From the NCBI GenBank assembly GCA_029859185.1, contig JAOUDR010000196.1, forward strand, positions 1-6,019: a DNA stretch of 6,019 nt. Direction: 5' to 3'. This document shows positions 5,692-6,019 of the stretch, one piece after another. The translations under genes and the position numbers were made by a program. The notes beneath the pieces are model-generated. The model was given only the letters and a program-made list of their open reading frames with translations, did not search any database and had not been told where the DNA came from. How positions within the stretch are numbered: the stretch's first letter is position 1; each line of letters opens with the position of its first letter. This stretch comes from Gemmatimonadota bacterium (GTDB lineage: Bacteria > Gemmatimonadota > Gemmatimonadetes > Gemmatimonadales > GWC2-71-9).

Positions 5692-6019
5692 ATGACGGAC
5701 GATCCGCCCGTCAACCGATCCGCCGATCAGGCGGACCTCGTCGGGGTCGCGCTCGGGAGTATCGCCGCCGGGGCGACGGGCGGCGCCGCGGCCGTCGCGC
5801 TTGGCCTCGTCACCCTGCGCCACCGACTCACGAACCTCCTCCCCCTGCTGCTCTTCGCGGGCATCGTCGTGGCGGTATCGGTCGCGTGGACACTCGCCCG
5901 GCCGATCGCCGACTGGTGGCGCCGCGGCGTGACCGCCGCCATCGCGGTGTTCGCGGCAATGCTCCTGACGGCGGTCACGGCCCCGGTGGACATGGCCGCG
6001 GGGACGATCGGCGTCCTCG
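5692..6019 (+). CDS. Unrecognised multi-spanning membrane protein, 3' end outside the window
   Basis: The open frame runs from ATG 5692 to the window edge (109 full codons) without a stop. After a polar, acidic start (MTDDPPVNRSADQAD) there are three hydrophobic segments, about 17-42 (Gly/Ala-rich), 49-69 and 80-99. Between the second and third lies a short charged loop with RP, DWWRR (74-78). Basic residues R43, H44 and R45 follow the first segment. This indicates an inner-membrane protein with at least two, probably three, helices so far. I do not recognise a family. An in-frame GTG at 5659 would add 11 residues; neither start has a good ribosome site. ATG 5681 opens only a five-codon frame whose TGA overlaps ATG 5692. 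The 45-base gap after lpdA has no terminator, so it may belong to the same transcript, but no functional link to PDH is evident. Confidence 0.7.
   Translation, partial: MTDDPPVNRSADQADLVGVALGSIAAGATGGAAAVALGLVTLRHRLTNLLPLLLFAGIVVAVSVAWTLARPIADWWRRGVTAAIAVFAAMLLTAVTAPVDMAAGTIGVL

Noticed and set aside
3604..5823. Very long minus-strand open frame (739 codons) across pdhC and lpdA
   Set aside because: It lies antisense to two clear enzymes, has no recognisable domain and is dominated by Arg, Gly, Asp and His, typical of the reverse complement of GC-rich coding DNA.

Overview
The window is one tightly packed plus-strand gene cluster for making and lipoylating a pyruvate dehydrogenase (PDH) complex. 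In order it holds lipoyl synthase (lipA), PDH E1 alpha (pdhA), PDH E1 beta (pdhB), dihydrolipoamide acyltransferase E2 (pdhC), dihydrolipoamide dehydrogenase E3 (lpdA), and the first 109 codons of an unrecognised multi-spanning membrane protein cut by the right edge. No RNA gene, CRISPR array, insertion sequence or convincing terminator is visible.

The DNA is strongly GC rich with G or C at most third codon positions, which explains the many long but meaningless open frames on the minus strand. The E1 is the heterodimeric alpha/beta type that resembles mitochondrial PDH, not the single-chain AceE type of enteric bacteria. E1 beta carries no N-terminal lipoyl domain, unlike many alphaproteobacteria. 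Together with the short tandem repeats this suggests an environmental bacterium, possibly Gemmatimonadota or a neighbouring phylum. That assignment is a guess from gene style, not something the sequence proves.

Layout: 1-46 is a short leader with no clear promoter or strong ribosome site. lipA (47-970) overlaps pdhA (967-1968) by GTGA. pdhB (1971-2954) follows after 2 bases, with a GGAG ribosome site inside the end of pdhA. Between pdhB and pdhC (3010-4221) lies a 55-base spacer made mostly of a GGCCAAC heptamer repeat. It also encodes a 19-codon mini-frame that starts on the pdhB stop and ends on the pdhC start. lpdA (4252-5646) follows after 30 bases and starts with GTG. The membrane protein starts 45 bases after lpdA.

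How the genes work together: E1 decarboxylates pyruvate on thiamine diphosphate and reductively acetylates the lipoyl arm of E2. E2 transfers the acetyl group to CoA, and E3 reoxidises the arm with NAD+. LipA inserts the two sulfurs that turn the octanoylated E2 lysine into lipoyl-lysine, so the cluster couples the complex to its own cofactor maturation. The octanoyl transferase (LipB or LipM) is not in the window.

There is no wholly new system here. The unusual material is around the E2 gene: the heptamer spacer with its repeat-number-dependent reading frame, a G-rich collagen-like tract in the first E2 linker, and a 50-base DNA repeat on both sides of the E1/E3-binding domain that has diverged by compensating one-base indels. 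E1 alpha also has a changed thiamine-diphosphate motif (GEA in place of GDG).
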